A DNA stretch of 64,000 bases from Gramella sp. Hel_I_59 (GTDB taxonomy: Bacteria > Bacteroidota > Bacteroidia > Flavobacteriales > Flavobacteriaceae). The DNA lies in NCBI RefSeq assembly GCF_006714895.1, contig NZ_VFME01000001.1, positions 2,976,001 through 3,040,000 on the forward strand. The letters run 5' to 3'. The translations under genes and the position numbers were made by a program. Below are positions 1 through 8,951 of the stretch, piece by piece; the stretch's first letter is position 1; the number at the start of each line of letters is the position of its first letter. The notes under the pieces are model-generated. The model saw only the letters and a list, made by a program, of their open reading frames with translations, searched no databases and had not been told where the DNA came from.

Positions 1-316
1 CGTTAAGATTTAGAACACATTCTTCAGCATTACTCCTATTCATCATAGAATGCGTTTCCAGACTTAAGTACTGGTCATTCTTCAGTAGTAGATCACTTTC
101 TGTAAATAAGTTTCTGGATGCTATACGCCTAATTAGTCTTTCCAACGCAATAGGATGAAAAATAATTCCGAAGGGATTCTGTAAGACCGGGAACTTTGAA
201 TACTGAAGCTTGCTGCCAATATTCTCCACAAAACAGGACCCCATTAACATGATCCTGGTTTTATGATCTATTTTCCAGGGAGACGGATCAACGGGCACAA
301 TAGTTCTAAACTGCAT
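1..316 (-). CDS. GSCFA-domain protein, N-terminal part (runs off window)
   Basis: Reading leftward from the ATG at 316, the first 105 codons are open to the window edge, so only the N-terminus is visible. The product begins MQFRTIVPVD and carries GSCFVENIG at about residues 28-36, which matches the Gly-Ser-Cys-Phe-Ala motif that names the GSCFA family. Members are SGNH-hydrolase-like proteins of about 320 residues, common in Bacteroidetes and of unproven function; a catalytic Ser in this block is family inference. No signal peptide is visible. It lies downstream of alaS on the same strand but behind a strong terminator, so it is probably a separate transcript. Confidence 0.75.
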   Translation of the reverse strand, partial: MQFRTIVPVDPSPWKIDHKTRIMLMGSCFVENIGSKLQYSKFPVLQNPFGIIFHPIALERLIRRIASRNLFTESDLLLKNDQYLSLETHSMMNRSNAEECVLNLN

Positions 317-331
317 GCTATAAAAATAAAA

Positions 332-354
332 AATCCCGACGAGAGGTCGGGATT
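332..354 (-). terminator. Rho-independent terminator of alaS
   Basis: A perfect 9-bp stem (332-340 with 346-354, loop gagag) is followed on the minus strand by a T-rich run. It lies 5 bases past the alaS stop codon and before the GSCFA gene, so it should end the alaS message. Confidence 0.85.
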
Positions 355-358
355 CTTA

Positions 359-2995
359 CTATTTATTTAAGTAGTCTTTAGCATGTTGAAGGGCTTCGTC
401 AAGTCCTTCTGGTTTTTTACCACCGGCGGTGGCAAAGAAAGCCTGGCCTCCTCCACCTCCCTGAATATACTTACCTAATTCGCGAACGATCTGCCCGGCA
501 TTTAGATCAGATTTGTCCACAAGTCCTTTAGAAATATAACAGGACAGAAGTGCTTTGCCATTTTGCTCTGTTCCAAATAGTATATAAAGGTCATCGAACT
601 CCTCGCCTAGCTGGTATGCCAGATCTTTAATTCCATTTGCGTCCAGGTCTATCTTTTTTGATAAAAAGTTGACTCCATTAATATTTTCAACCTCAGATCT
701 TAATTCAGCTTTAAGAGCTTTCGCTTTATCCCTTAAAAGACTCTCCACCTGTTTTTTAAGATCATTATTTTCCTCCTGAAGATTCTGAATCGCTTTCACA
801 GGATCATTGGAATTCTTCAAACCATTCTTTATCTCGCTAAGAGTTGATGCCTGTTCCTGAAAATACTGCATGGCAGCCTCTCCGGTAATAGCCTCGATTC
901 TACGAATTCCTGAAGCTACAGCGGCTTCCCCGGTAATTTTAAAATACCATATATCTGAAGTATTCGAAACATGCGTTCCACCACAAAGTTCCATAGAATC
1001 ACCAAATTTAATGGCTCTTACTGAATCCCCGTATTTTTCTCCAAATAATGCAATAGCTCCCTGCTCAAGGGCAGACTCATAACTGGTATTACGCTGCTCT
1101 TCTAATTTCAAGTTTTCACGAATACGTGCATTTACAAAATTTTCAACCTTTTCGATCTCCTCTGGAGTAAGCTTACTAAAATGTGAAAAATCGAATCTTA
1201 AGTAGCCGCCATTCACCATAGAACCTTTTTGTTCTACATGAGTACCCAGTATACTTCTAAGCGCCTGATGCAACAGGTGGGTTGCAGTATGATTACCTGC
1301 AGTATTTGCACGCTCTCTGTTATTTACGATTGCTTTGATCTCTGCTTCAGGATTGGCAGGTAATTTCTTAGTGAAGTGAATGATCAAATTATTTTCCTTT
1401 TTAGTGTCCACGACCTTGATTGCTTCACCATCTGCCGTCATCAACACTCCCTTGTCTCCAACCTGTCCACCACCTTCCGGATAGAAAGGAGTTTGATCAA
1501 GTACAAGCTGGTACATTTCTCCCTTTTTCTTAGAGTCTACTTTTCTATATCTTGAAATATATGCGTTTGATTCAAGCTCATCATACCCTATAAAGGCTTC
1601 TTGATTTACGGCTTTGATCTCGGTCCAGTCTCCCGCACTCACCTGTGTAGCCGCTCTTGATCTATCTTTTTGCTTTTTTAATTCTGCTTCAAAACCTTTC
1701 TCATCAAGCTCATACCCATTCTCACGTAATATAAGCCCGGTGAGATCGATTGGGAATCCAAAGGTATCATACAATTCAAATGCCTTTTCTCCGGAAATTG
1801 TTTTGGACTCCGAATTCTGCATTAAATTCTCCAGAAGCACCAATCCCTGATCAAGAGTTCTTAGGAACGACTGCTCTTCTTCTCTAATCACATTTTCGAT
1901 TAGTGTTTGCTGAGATGTCATTTCAGGAAAAGTAGCATCCATCTGCTTGCTCAATACTGGCACCAGTTTATAGATAAAAGCTTCTTTGGTATCAAGAAAT
2001 GTAAAGCCATAACGAATTGCTCTTCTCAGGATTCTTCTTATCACATAACCTGCTCCAGTGTTGCTAGGTAATTGCCCGTCTGCAATGGAAAATGATACCG
2101 CTCTTACGTGATCGGCAATCACACGCATCGCAATATTTTTTTCTTCTGAAGGGCCGTAAGTAGATTTAGTAATCTTCTCAATCTCATTAATTAGCGGAGT
2201 GAAAACGTCTGTATCATAGTTGGATTTCTTATCCTGTAATACCATACACAAACGTTCGAAGCCCATCCCGGTATCGATATGCCTGGCTGGAAGATCCTCG
2301 AGAGAGCCGTTGGCTTTACGATTATATTGCATAAAAACCAGGTTCCAGATCTCTACTACTTGAGGATGATCCATGTTCACAAGATCTCTACCCGGAGTTT
2401 TAGCTTTCTCTTCTTCAGATCTTATATCAATATGAATTTCAGAACAAGGACCACAAGGCCCCTGGTCGCCCATTTCCCAGAAATTATCTTTTTTATTTCC
2501 GAAGATGATACGCTCCTCCGGGACTATCTTTTTCCAAAGTTCCAGTGCTTCAGTATCCAGACCAAGTTGATCTGCATCCTCACTACCTTCAAAAACTGAA
2601 ACATATAGCATTTCCGGATCAATCTTATAAACTTCTGTAAGCAGTTCCCATGCCCAGTTGATCGCCTCCTTTTTAAAGTAGTCGCCAAAACTCCAGTTAC
2701 CGAGCATCTCGAACATGGTGTGATGATAGGTATCATGCCCCACTTCCTCCAGATCATTGTGCTTTCCACTTACCCTAAGACATTTTTGAGTATCGGTAAG
2801 CCTGCTGTTCTTAGGTTCTGAATTTCCCAGAAAAAATTCTTTAAACTGGTTCATTCCTGCATTGGTGAACATAAGTGTAGGATCGTCCTTGATCACCATT
2901 GGTGCAGAGGGAACAATACTATGAGCTTTTGATTTGAAAAATTCCAGAAATTGCTGGCGTATCTCCTGTGACTTCATTTGGCTAATTTGTTGCAA
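359..2995 (-). CDS. alaS: Alanyl-tRNA synthetase
   Basis: Charges tRNA-Ala with alanine in the cytoplasm. The 878-residue length is normal for bacterial AlaRS. The class II catalytic core is at the N-terminus ([17 protein letters not shown] at residues 91-107, [13 protein letters not shown] at about 176-188). The editing domain has the zinc-site residues H569, H573, C671 and H675 (HTATH and CGGTH). A DHHA1-type C-terminal domain ends with a [14 protein letters not shown] stretch. All expected motifs are present and the gene looks intact. It is a single-gene unit, divergent from the M23 peptidase gene and closed by a terminator. I could not identify a convincing promoter in the 114-bp divergent gap. 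Confidence 0.98.
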   Translation of the reverse strand: MQQISQMKSQEIRQQFLEFFKSKAHSIVPSAPMVIKDDPTLMFTNAGMNQFKEFFLGNSEPKNSRLTDTQKCLRVSGKHNDLEEVGHDTYHHTMFEMLGNWSFGDYFKKEAINWAWELLTEVYKIDPEMLYVSVFEGSEDADQLGLDTEALELWKKIVPEERIIFGNKKDNFWEMGDQGPCGPCSEIHIDIRSEEEKAKTPGRDLVNMDHPQVVEIWNLVFMQYNRKANGSLEDLPARHIDTGMGFERLCMVLQDKKSNYDTDVFTPLINEIEKITKSTYGPSEEKNIAMRVIADHVRAVSFSIADGQLPSNTGAGYVIRRILRRAIRYGFTFLDTKEAFIYKLVPVLSKQMDATFPEMTSQQTLIENVIREEEQSFLRTLDQGLVLLENLMQNSESKTISGEKAFELYDTFGFPIDLTGLILRENGYELDEKGFEAELKKQKDRSRAATQVSAGDWTEIKAVNQEAFIGYDELESNAYISRYRKVDSKKKGEMYQLVLDQTPFYPEGGGQVGDKGVLMTADGEAIKVVDTKKENNLIIHFTKKLPANPEAEIKAIVNNRERANTAGNHTATHLLHQALRSILGTHVEQKGSMVNGGYLRFDFSHFSKLTPEEIEKVENFVNARIRENLKLEEQRNTSYESALEQGAIALFGEKYGDSVRAIKFGDSMELCGGTHVSNTSDIWYFKITGEAAVASGIRRIEAITGEAAMQYFQEQASTLSEIKNGLKNSNDPVKAIQNLQEENNDLKKQVESLLRDKAKALKAELRSEVENINGVNFLSKKIDLDANGIKDLAYQLGEEFDDLYILFGTEQNGKALLSCYISKGLVDKSDLNAGQIVRELGKYIQGGGGGQAFFATAGGKKPEGLDEALQHAKDYLNK

Positions 2996-3109
2996 ATTTC
3001 ATTAAATTATGAAGACGGCAAAACAATTCATATATTTGTTCGTTTACCGTACGATATAACACGGTATTCGAGCCGTTTTCGAATGGCAAAAATAGCATAA
3101 TTTTAACTC

Positions 3110-4087
3110 ATGTCGAAGGTTAAATATTATTATGATAGCGAGACCCTTTCTTATCAGAAAATTGAGAAGAAAAAAGGGAAAAGACTAGGTATCGCACTTC
3201 TAAGTATTACCGGATCATTTCTGGCAGGCTTTATTTTACTCGTCATTTATCTCAATATTCCTCAAATTGAAACTCCGAAGGAAAAAGCATTAAAGCGTGA
3301 ATTACATAACATGCAATTGCAATATGGTCTACTGAATAAAAAAATGGACCAGATCCAGGATGTGATGGCTAATATTGAAGATCGGGATAACAATATCTAC
3401 AGACTCTACTTTGAAGCAAATCCAATTCCCGAAGAACAGCGTAAGGCAGGTTTTGGTGGTATTAACAGGTACAAAGATCTGGAAGGATTTGACAACAGTA
3501 AACTTATAACCGAAACCACTAAGAGGATGGATATCCTTACCAAAAGACTTGTGGTGCAATCCAAATCTCTGGATGAGATCGCTGATCTTGCCAGAGAAAA
3601 AGGTGAATTACTGGAAGCAATTCCAGCTATTCAACCGGTCAAGAACCAGGATCTAAGCAGGATCGCTTCAGGTTACGGTTGGAGAAATGACCCATTTACC
3701 AAGGTTAGAAAATTCCATTACGGCATGGACTTTACTGCTCCAAGAGGAACTCCTGTTTATGCTACGGGCGATGGCAAGATCGTAAGAGCAGACAGCAGAT
3801 CTACCGGCTATGGCAACCATATAAGAATAGATCATGGCTACGGTTACACCAGTCTTTACGCTCATTTATATAAATACAACGTTCGCAGGGGACAAACCGT
3901 GAAAAGAGGTGATGTTATTGGATTTGTTGGAAGCACCGGAAGATCTGAAGCGCCACATTTACATTACGAGATCTTTAAAGATGAAGACAGGATTAATCCT
4001 ATAAATTTTTACTACGGAAACTTATCTCCTGAAGAATTTGGCGAAGTTCTGGAAAAAGCTCAGCGTGAAAACCAATCCCTGGATTAA
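3110..4087 (+). CDS. Membrane-anchored M23 (LytM) peptidase
   Basis: Probable murein endopeptidase acting on peptidoglycan cross-bridges. The 325-residue protein has a basic N-terminus, one transmembrane helix (about residues 27-49), a coiled coil (about 56-95) and a C-terminal LytM domain. Metal and catalytic residues are all present: H203 and D207 (HYGMD), H252 (AHL), H283 and H285 (HLH). With an intact active site this should be an enzyme rather than an EnvC-like activator. The stop overlaps the MerR start (TAATG), which suggests translational coupling. The upstream gap holds a possible -7 element, tatatttg at 3031-3038, without a good -33 partner. Confidence 0.9.
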   Translation: MSKVKYYYDSETLSYQKIEKKKGKRLGIALLSITGSFLAGFILLVIYLNIPQIETPKEKALKRELHNMQLQYGLLNKKMDQIQDVMANIEDRDNNIYRLYFEANPIPEEQRKAGFGGINRYKDLEGFDNSKLITETTKRMDILTKRLVVQSKSLDEIADLAREKGELLEAIPAIQPVKNQDLSRIASGYGWRNDPFTKVRKFHYGMDFTAPRGTPVYATGDGKIVRADSRSTGYGNHIRIDHGYGYTSLYAHLYKYNVRRGQTVKRGDVIGFVGSTGRSEAPHLHYEIFKDEDRINPINFYYGNLSPEEFGEVLEKAQRENQSLD

Positions 4088-4416
4088 TGCATATCGAACT
4101 ACCTGAAAAACGTTATTATGGTATTGGTGAGGTTGCCAAGGCTTTCAACGTCAATACGTCTTTAATTAGATTCTGGGAAAAAGAATTTGATGTCATTAAA
4201 CCGAAGAAAAATGCCAAGGGAAATCGTAAATTTACCCCTGAAGACATTAAAAATCTTGAGCTGATTTATCACCTGGTAAAAGAAAGAGGCTTTACGCTGG
4301 AAGGTGCTAAAATCCATCTTAAGGAAGAAAAGAATAAAACGCTAAGTAACTTCGATATTATTCGAAAATTAGAAACGATTAAAGCTGAACTAGTTAACCT
4401 AAAAAACCAATTATAA
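4087..4416 (+). CDS. MerR-family transcriptional regulator, short form
   Basis: DNA-binding regulator of 109 residues. The N-terminal winged helix-turn-helix reads YYGIGEVAKAFNVNTSLIRFW (about residues 10-30), followed by the typical wing KNAKGNRKFTPEDI and a short helical C-terminus. There is no C-terminal effector or metal-binding domain and no Cys cluster, so the signal sensed cannot be read from sequence. It overlaps the M23 gene by one base and lies one base before lemA, so it probably belongs to that operon. Small MerR proteins of this kind are common in Bacteroidetes; targets are unknown. Confidence 0.88.
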   Translation: MHIELPEKRYYGIGEVAKAFNVNTSLIRFWEKEFDVIKPKKNAKGNRKFTPEDIKNLELIYHLVKERGFTLEGAKIHLKEEKNKTLSNFDIIRKLETIKAELVNLKNQL

Positions 4417-4417
4417 C

Positions 4418-5011
4418 ATGAAAAAGTGGCTTCCAATAGCAATCATAGTAGTTCTTGTAATAGTAGTGTGGCAAGTAACAGCCGGATTCAATAACACGGC
4501 TGTTACCAAAGAAGAAAATGCTAAACTAGCCTGGTCTAATGTAGAAAGCAGTTACCAGAGAAGAAATGATCTTATTGGTAATCTGGTTAAAACTGTAGAA
4601 GGCGCTGCAGACTTTGAAAGAGGTACTTTGAAGGAAGTTATCGAAGCTAGATCCAAAGCTACTTCAGTAAATGTCGATGCTGAGAATCTTAGCGCTGCTC
4701 AAATTGAGCAATTCCAGCAGGCTCAGCAAGGAGTTACTTCAGCATTATCAAGATTACTGGTAACTGTGGAAAGGTACCCTGAACTAAAGGCAAACCAGAA
4801 CTTCTTACAATTACAATCACAACTGGAAGGTACCGAAAACCGGATCAATGTCGCAAGAGACCGTTACAATGCTGCGGTAACCGACTTTAATACTTACATA
4901 AGAACCTTCCCAAATACACTGTTTGCAGGGTTGTTCGGTTTTGATAAAATGGAGCGCTTCCAGGCAGATGCCGGAGCTGAGAATGCACCAGACGTAGAAT
5001 TCGATTTTTAG
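4418..5011 (+). CDS. LemA family protein
   Basis: The 197-residue protein begins with a single hydrophobic helix (about residues 5-24) followed by the all-helical LemA fold. Recognisable signatures are the NAKLAWSNVESSYQRRNDLIGNLVKTV segment (about residues 34-60; family theme: helical pairs around RRxDLIPNLV) and the NVARDRYNAAVTDFNTYIRTFPN region near the C-terminus, both typical of LemA. Molecular function is not settled for the family. LemA is often encoded beside TPM-domain proteins, as here (next start 4 bases downstream), which suggests a shared envelope role. It fits one transcript with the M23 and MerR genes. Confidence 0.93.
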   Translation: MKKWLPIAIIVVLVIVVWQVTAGFNNTAVTKEENAKLAWSNVESSYQRRNDLIGNLVKTVEGAADFERGTLKEVIEARSKATSVNVDAENLSAAQIEQFQQAQQGVTSALSRLLVTVERYPELKANQNFLQLQSQLEGTENRINVARDRYNAAVTDFNTYIRTFPNTLFAGLFGFDKMERFQADAGAENAPDVEFDF

Positions 5012-5015
5012 ACTT

Positions 5016-5459
5016 ATGAATAAGGATGTAGAAGCTTTTCTAAGCAAAAAAGAGGAAGAGAAGATCGTTGATGCCATTAGAACGGCAGAAAGAAAAACCA
5101 GCGGAGAAATTCGTGTTCATATCGAACCAAGTGCTGGTAAACTGGATATTTTTGATCGGGCTATGGAAGTCTTTCACGCTCTGAAAATGGACAACACGAA
5201 GCAGGCTAACGGTGTTCTTATCTATGTTGCTGTTGAAGATCGAAATTTTGTGATCTATGGTGATAAAGGGATCAACGATGTGGTACCAGATAACTTCTGG
5301 GAAAGCACTAAGGATATGATCGTGTCTCAGTTTAAAAAGGGAGATTTCACCAAAGGTCTTATCGATGGAGTACTAAAGGCGGGTGAGGAACTTCAAAAGC
5401 ACTTCCCGTGGGATGAAATGGACACTAACGAACTTTCAGATCAAATTTCAAAAGGCTAG
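5016..5459 (+). CDS. TPM-domain protein, soluble form
   Basis: A 147-residue protein made almost entirely of a TPM domain (formerly DUF477), with TSGEIRVHIEP near residue 30 and VLIYVAVEDRNFVIYGDKGIN in the middle. No signal peptide or membrane helix is visible, so it is probably cytoplasmic, unlike the exported TPM protein next door. TPM domains have been linked to phosphatase activity in plants and to membrane-protein maintenance; the bacterial role is unclear. It starts 4 bases after lemA and its 3' end overlaps the longest reading of the next gene. Pairing of a soluble and an exported TPM protein with LemA recurs in Bacteroidetes. Confidence 0.88.
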   Translation: MNKDVEAFLSKKEEEKIVDAIRTAERKTSGEIRVHIEPSAGKLDIFDRAMEVFHALKMDNTKQANGVLIYVAVEDRNFVIYGDKGINDVVPDNFWESTKDMIVSQFKKGDFTKGLIDGVLKAGEELQKHFPWDEMDTNELSDQISKG

Positions 5460-6255
5460 ACTTATCAAACAATTACTACTTTTACTCGTCTTAATTTGCA
5501 CATTCAATCTACAGGCACAACGGGAAATACCCCCAAAGCCCGCAGTTGAAACCAGTGTTTTTGATGAAGCTGATATGCTAAATGCTTCTGAAGAAAAAGC
5601 CCTTGAGCAAAAGCTTATCAATTACGCAGATACTACAACTACCCAAATAGTAGTTGCTACGATTGAAAGCCTGCAGGGAGAATATATTGGTACGTATGCG
5701 GCAGATTGGGCACATGAGTGGGGTATTGGAACCAAGGATGAAGACAACGGACTTCTTGTTCTGGTGGCTGAGAAAGACCGAAAGATCTGGATCACTACAG
5801 GCTATGGTGTAGAAGGATCTATGACCGATGCAAAGTCTAAAGAGATAGTAGAGCAAATAATCCTTCCTGAATTTCGAAACAATAATATATATGCTGGCCT
5901 TGATAAAGGGACCAATGCTATGTTTCAGGTTCTCGCTGGCAGCTACGAAGGTGTTCCACAAAATAATAATACCGGCGGTGGCATCCCAGTTAGAGCGATC
6001 GTCTTCCTTGTTTTGTTCGTGATCGTAATTATCTCTATGTTCAATAAACGTGGCGGTGGTCGTAATGGCGGACGTAGAAACGGCGGAAGCATCCTGTGGG
6101 ACGCTATCATTTTAAGTAGTCTTGGAAGAGGCAGCTTTGGTGGTGGAGGCGGCTTTGGCGGAGGCTCCGGTGGAGGTTTCGGCGGTGGAGGCGGCTTTGG
6201 TGGCGGCTTCGGCGGTGGTGGATTTGCTGGCGGTGGAGCTGGTGGAAGCTGGTAA
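5413..6255 (+). CDS. Exported TPM-domain protein with Gly-rich tail
   Basis: Order of parts: basic N-terminus, hydrophobic signal segment (KQLLLLLVLICTFNLQAQ), TPM domain (VFDEADMLNASEEKALEQKL onward), one transmembrane helix (IPVRAIVFLVLFVIVIISM), and a tail of about 45 residues that is mostly Gly, Phe and Ser. This is the YgcG-like layout. The start is uncertain: ATGs at 5383 and 5413 both lie inside the preceding gene, and no ATG, GTG or TTG sits directly before the hydrophobic core. I chose 5413 because it gives the shorter signal peptide (280 residues in all), with 47 bases of overlap. The low-complexity tail probably lies outside the membrane. Confidence 0.85.
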   Translation: MKWTLTNFQIKFQKARLIKQLLLLLVLICTFNLQAQREIPPKPAVETSVFDEADMLNASEEKALEQKLINYADTTTTQIVVATIESLQGEYIGTYAADWAHEWGIGTKDEDNGLLVLVAEKDRKIWITTGYGVEGSMTDAKSKEIVEQIILPEFRNNNIYAGLDKGTNAMFQVLAGSYEGVPQNNNTGGGIPVRAIVFLVLFVIVIISMFNKRGGGRNGGRRNGGSILWDAIILSSLGRGSFGGGGGFGGGSGGGFGGGGGFGGGFGGGGFAGGGAGGSW

Positions 6256-6264
6256 AACCGTACT

Positions 6265-6840
6265 TTGGAAAATCCTGCTTTCTTTGAGCAAACTTTCGAA
6301 AACACCACATTTCAGAAAACAGATCTACTGGATTCCGAATTTGAACAGTGCCAGTTTATAAACTGTAGCTTTCCCAATAGAGATCTGTCCAATGTTCGCT
6401 TTATTGAATGCAACTTTAATCAAATCGATCTTAGTAACTACACGCTTTTTAAAACATCCTTTCAGGATTGTTCATTTGATACCTGTAAATTGATGGGACT
6501 ATCTTTCGATCAATGCGAAATGTTTGGTTTTAATTTTAAAGCACAGAACAGCATCTTCGATCATTCCAGTTTTTATAAAGTCAGATTACCAGGATTTCAG
6601 TCACAGAACTGCAGCTTTAAAGATGTAGATTTTACTGAAGCGATTCTGAAAAATGCTGATTTGAAAGGATCAGACTTTGCAAATGCTATATTCGATCGTA
6701 CAGAGCTCGAGAAGGCAGATCTTACAAGTACAAGCAATCTTAGCCTTGATCCTGAGGTCAACTCTATAAAGCAGGTCAAAATACATTTAGAAGCTCTACC
6801 AGGCTTACTTACAAAGTTCAGCTTAAATATTAAACAATAA
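6265..6840 (+). CDS. Pentapeptide-repeat protein
   Basis: The 191-residue product is built from pentapeptide repeats of the A(D/N)LxX or xFxxC type, for example FENTTF, FEQCQF, FIECNF, FQDCSF and ADLKGSDF, which should fold into a right-handed quadrilateral beta-helix. Cysteines recur at equivalent repeat positions. The start is TTG at 6265, 9 bases after the previous stop; the first in-frame ATG is far inside (about residue 78), so TTG is favoured. Some relatives mimic DNA and bind gyrase (Qnr type), but nothing here shows that. It is the last gene of the M23-lemA-TPM run and is followed at once by a terminator. Confidence 0.85.
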   Translation: MENPAFFEQTFENTTFQKTDLLDSEFEQCQFINCSFPNRDLSNVRFIECNFNQIDLSNYTLFKTSFQDCSFDTCKLMGLSFDQCEMFGFNFKAQNSIFDHSSFYKVRLPGFQSQNCSFKDVDFTEAILKNADLKGSDFANAIFDRTELEKADLTSTSNLSLDPEVNSIKQVKIHLEALPGLLTKFSLNIKQ

Positions 6841-6868
6841 AAAAAACCGCCCGAATGGGCGGTTTTTT
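6841..6868. terminator. Bidirectional terminator between pentapeptide gene and clpX
   Basis: A 12-bp stem (aaaaaaccgccc at 6841-6852 with gggcggtttttt from 6857) has a gaat loop and A/T tracts on both sides, so it can end transcription from both converging genes. Confidence 0.88.
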
Positions 6869-6886
6869 TTCTATATAATTATCATT

Positions 6887-8119
6887 CTATGAAACTGCTT
6901 TAAGCTTGCTCATAGTAGATTTATTCAGTTTATCTTCAGCATATTCTCTGGTTACCGTAAAATGATCCTGATCACTTTCTGGCATCTCGAACATAGCATC
7001 GGTCAGGATAGCTTCACATAAGGATCTTAATCCTCGTGCTCCCAACTTATATTCTATGGCTTTATTTACAATATAATCCAGAGCATCTGAAGTGATATCA
7101 AATTCGATATCGTCCATCTCGAAGAGTTTCTTATACTGCTTGATGATGGCATTCTTAGGTTCGGTAAGAATCGCTCTAAGTGTTTCGCGATCCAACGGAT
7201 TCATATAAGTAAGCGCTGGTAATCTACCTATGATCTCCGGTATTAATCCAAATTCCTTTAGATCCTTAGGGATGATATACTTCAATAGATTCGTACGTTC
7301 GATCTTGTCTTCACTTTTTGATGCACTAAATCCAACAGCCTGCATGTTTAAACGCTTGCTTATGATCTTGTCGATCCCATCAAAAGCACCTCCCGCGATA
7401 AAGAGAATATTCTCCGTATCTACCTCGATGAATTTTTGATCTGGATGCTTACGACCACCTTTAGGCGGTACGTTAACAGTAGTTCCTTCCAACAATTTTA
7501 ATAACGCCTGTTGAACCCCTTCCCCGGAAACATCTCTGGTAATGGAAGGATTATCGCTCTTACGGGCAATCTTATCGATCTCATCAATAAATACTATCCC
7601 ACGCTGAGCCTTTTCAGTATTATAATCGGCTGCCTGTAAAAGTCTGGTAAGTATACCTTCAACATCCTCACCTACATAACCTGCTTCAGTAAGTACTGTA
7701 GCATCTACGATGGCTAGCGGCACATTCAGCATTTTCGCAATAGTTCTGGCCATAAGAGTTTTACCGGTACCGGTTTCCCCTACCATCACAATATTACTTT
7801 TCTGAATTTCTACATCATCATTCTTCTCAGGTTGTAATAGTCTTTTGTAGTGGTTGTAAACCGCAACAGACATCACCTTCTTCGTTTCCTCCTGCCCTAT
7901 GATATACTCATCCAGAAAGGATTTAATCTTCTTAGGCTTACTAAGCATAAGATCTGAAGAAAGTTCTTTCGCTTCTCCCTGTTTCGACTCTTCGATGACA
8001 ATACCATGAGCCTGCTCGATACATCTATCACAGATGTGAGCGTCAAGGCCTGCGATCAATAAATTGGTCTCAGGTTTTTTTCTACCACAAAAGGAACATT
8101 CTAAATCTTCTTTCGCCAT
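6887..8119 (-). CDS. clpX: ATP-dependent Clp protease ATP-binding subunit ClpX
   Basis: AAA+ unfoldase that feeds substrates to ClpP. The N-terminal zinc-binding domain has C8, C11, C30 and C33. Walker A is GETGTGKT (114-121), Walker B is IVFIDE (175-180), and the [11 protein letters not shown] loop corresponds to the ClpP-docking IGF loop. The 410-residue length is normal. It follows clpP on the same strand with a 44-base gap that holds a perfect 6-bp inverted repeat (gacttc 8140-8145, gaagtc 8150-8155) without a T-run, so co-transcription with clpP is likely. Its end converges on the pentapeptide gene at a shared terminator. Confidence 0.98.
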   Translation of the reverse strand: MAKEDLECSFCGRKKPETNLLIAGLDAHICDRCIEQAHGIVIEESKQGEAKELSSDLMLSKPKKIKSFLDEYIIGQEETKKVMSVAVYNHYKRLLQPEKNDDVEIQKSNIVMVGETGTGKTLMARTIAKMLNVPLAIVDATVLTEAGYVGEDVEGILTRLLQAADYNTEKAQRGIVFIDEIDKIARKSDNPSITRDVSGEGVQQALLKLLEGTTVNVPPKGGRKHPDQKFIEVDTENILFIAGGAFDGIDKIISKRLNMQAVGFSASKSEDKIERTNLLKYIIPKDLKEFGLIPEIIGRLPALTYMNPLDRETLRAILTEPKNAIIKQYKKLFEMDDIEFDITSDALDYIVNKAIEYKLGARGLRSLCEAILTDAMFEMPESDQDHFTVTREYAEDKLNKSTMSKLKAVS

Positions 8120-8163
8120 TATTTAATTTTTCAGATTTTGACTTCCTTTGAAGTCCCGCACAA

Positions 8164-8844
8164 TTATGCTTCTCTTTTAAGTACTTCGTCAATCATTCCG
8201 TATTCCTTGGCTCTTTCGGCCTTCATCCAGTAATCACGGTCACTATCCTCGTGGATCTTCTCGTAAGTTTGTCCTGAATGTTTCGCAATGATCTTGTATA
8301 ATTCTTCTTTCAAAGTTACGATCTCTCTAGCAGTGATCTCGATATCACTCGCCTGTCCCTGAGCACCACCCATTGGCTGGTGAATCATCACACGGCTATG
8401 TGGCAAACCACTTCTCTTTCCAGCCTGACCTGCACATAATAGCACAGCTCCCATACTAGCAGCCATTCCCGTACAGATAGTCGCTACATCAGGTTTTATG
8501 AACTGCATGGTATCATAAATACCTAAGCCAGCATAAACACTACCTCCTGGTGAGTTGATATATATTTGGATATCTTTAGAAGCATCTGTACTCTCTAAGA
8601 ATAAAAGTTGAGCCTGTACTATATTCGCTACCTGTTCATTAATTCCCGTTCCTAAAAAGATAATTCTATCCATCATCAATCTGGAAAAAACATCCATTGC
8701 TACGGCATTCATCTGTCGCTCTTCAATGATGTTAGGAGTCATCCCTGTAGGAAGCATGCTGCTTACTATCTTATCGTAATAATTGCTGTTGATGTTATGA
8801 TCTGAAACAGCATATTTTTGAAATTCCTTTCCGTAGTCCATCAA
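8164..8844 (-). CDS. clpP: ATP-dependent Clp protease proteolytic subunit ClpP
   Basis: Serine peptidase forming the tetradecameric chamber that works with ClpX. The catalytic triad is S130 (GMAASMG), H155 (MIHQPMGG) and D204 (SDRDYW). At 226 residues it is slightly longer than many ClpP proteins because of an N-terminal extension of about 30 residues that may be a processed propeptide. Two adjacent ATGs exist at the start. It lies between tig and clpX, the common tig-clpP-clpX order, but a strong terminator separates it from tig, so it should have its own promoter or depend on readthrough. Confidence 0.97.
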   Translation of the reverse strand: MMDYGKEFQKYAVSDHNINSNYYDKIVSSMLPTGMTPNIIEERQMNAVAMDVFSRLMMDRIIFLGTGINEQVANIVQAQLLFLESTDASKDIQIYINSPGGSVYAGLGIYDTMQFIKPDVATICTGMAASMGAVLLCAGQAGKRSGLPHSRVMIHQPMGGAQGQASDIEITAREIVTLKEELYKIIAKHSGQTYEKIHEDSDRDYWMKAERAKEYGMIDEVLKREA

Positions 8845-8893
8845 TTTTTTTGAATTTTTCTAATCTTAAACAATTTCCCGAATAAAACCAAAA

Positions 8894-8923
8894 AAGGCGT
8901 TACTCGGGTTGAGTTAACGCCTT
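8894..8923 (-). terminator. Rho-independent terminator of tig
   Basis: A 12-bp stem with one bulged base (8894-8905 with 8911-8923, loop gggtt) is followed on the minus strand by TTTTTGG. It sits 28 bases past the tig stop codon and before clpP. Confidence 0.85.
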
Positions 8924-8951
8924 AAAGATAATTAATATATCCTAAAAAGGC

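Noticed and set aside
5943..6308. Minus-strand open frame rich in proline opposite the exported TPM gene
   Set aside because: It is the antisense of the Gly-rich tail; GGC/GGT codons read backwards give Pro. It has no domain and overlaps a well-supported gene.
8140..8155. Inverted repeat gacttc/gaagtc between clpP and clpX as a terminator
   Set aside because: The 6-bp stem has no T-run on the minus strand, so it probably does not end clpP transcription.
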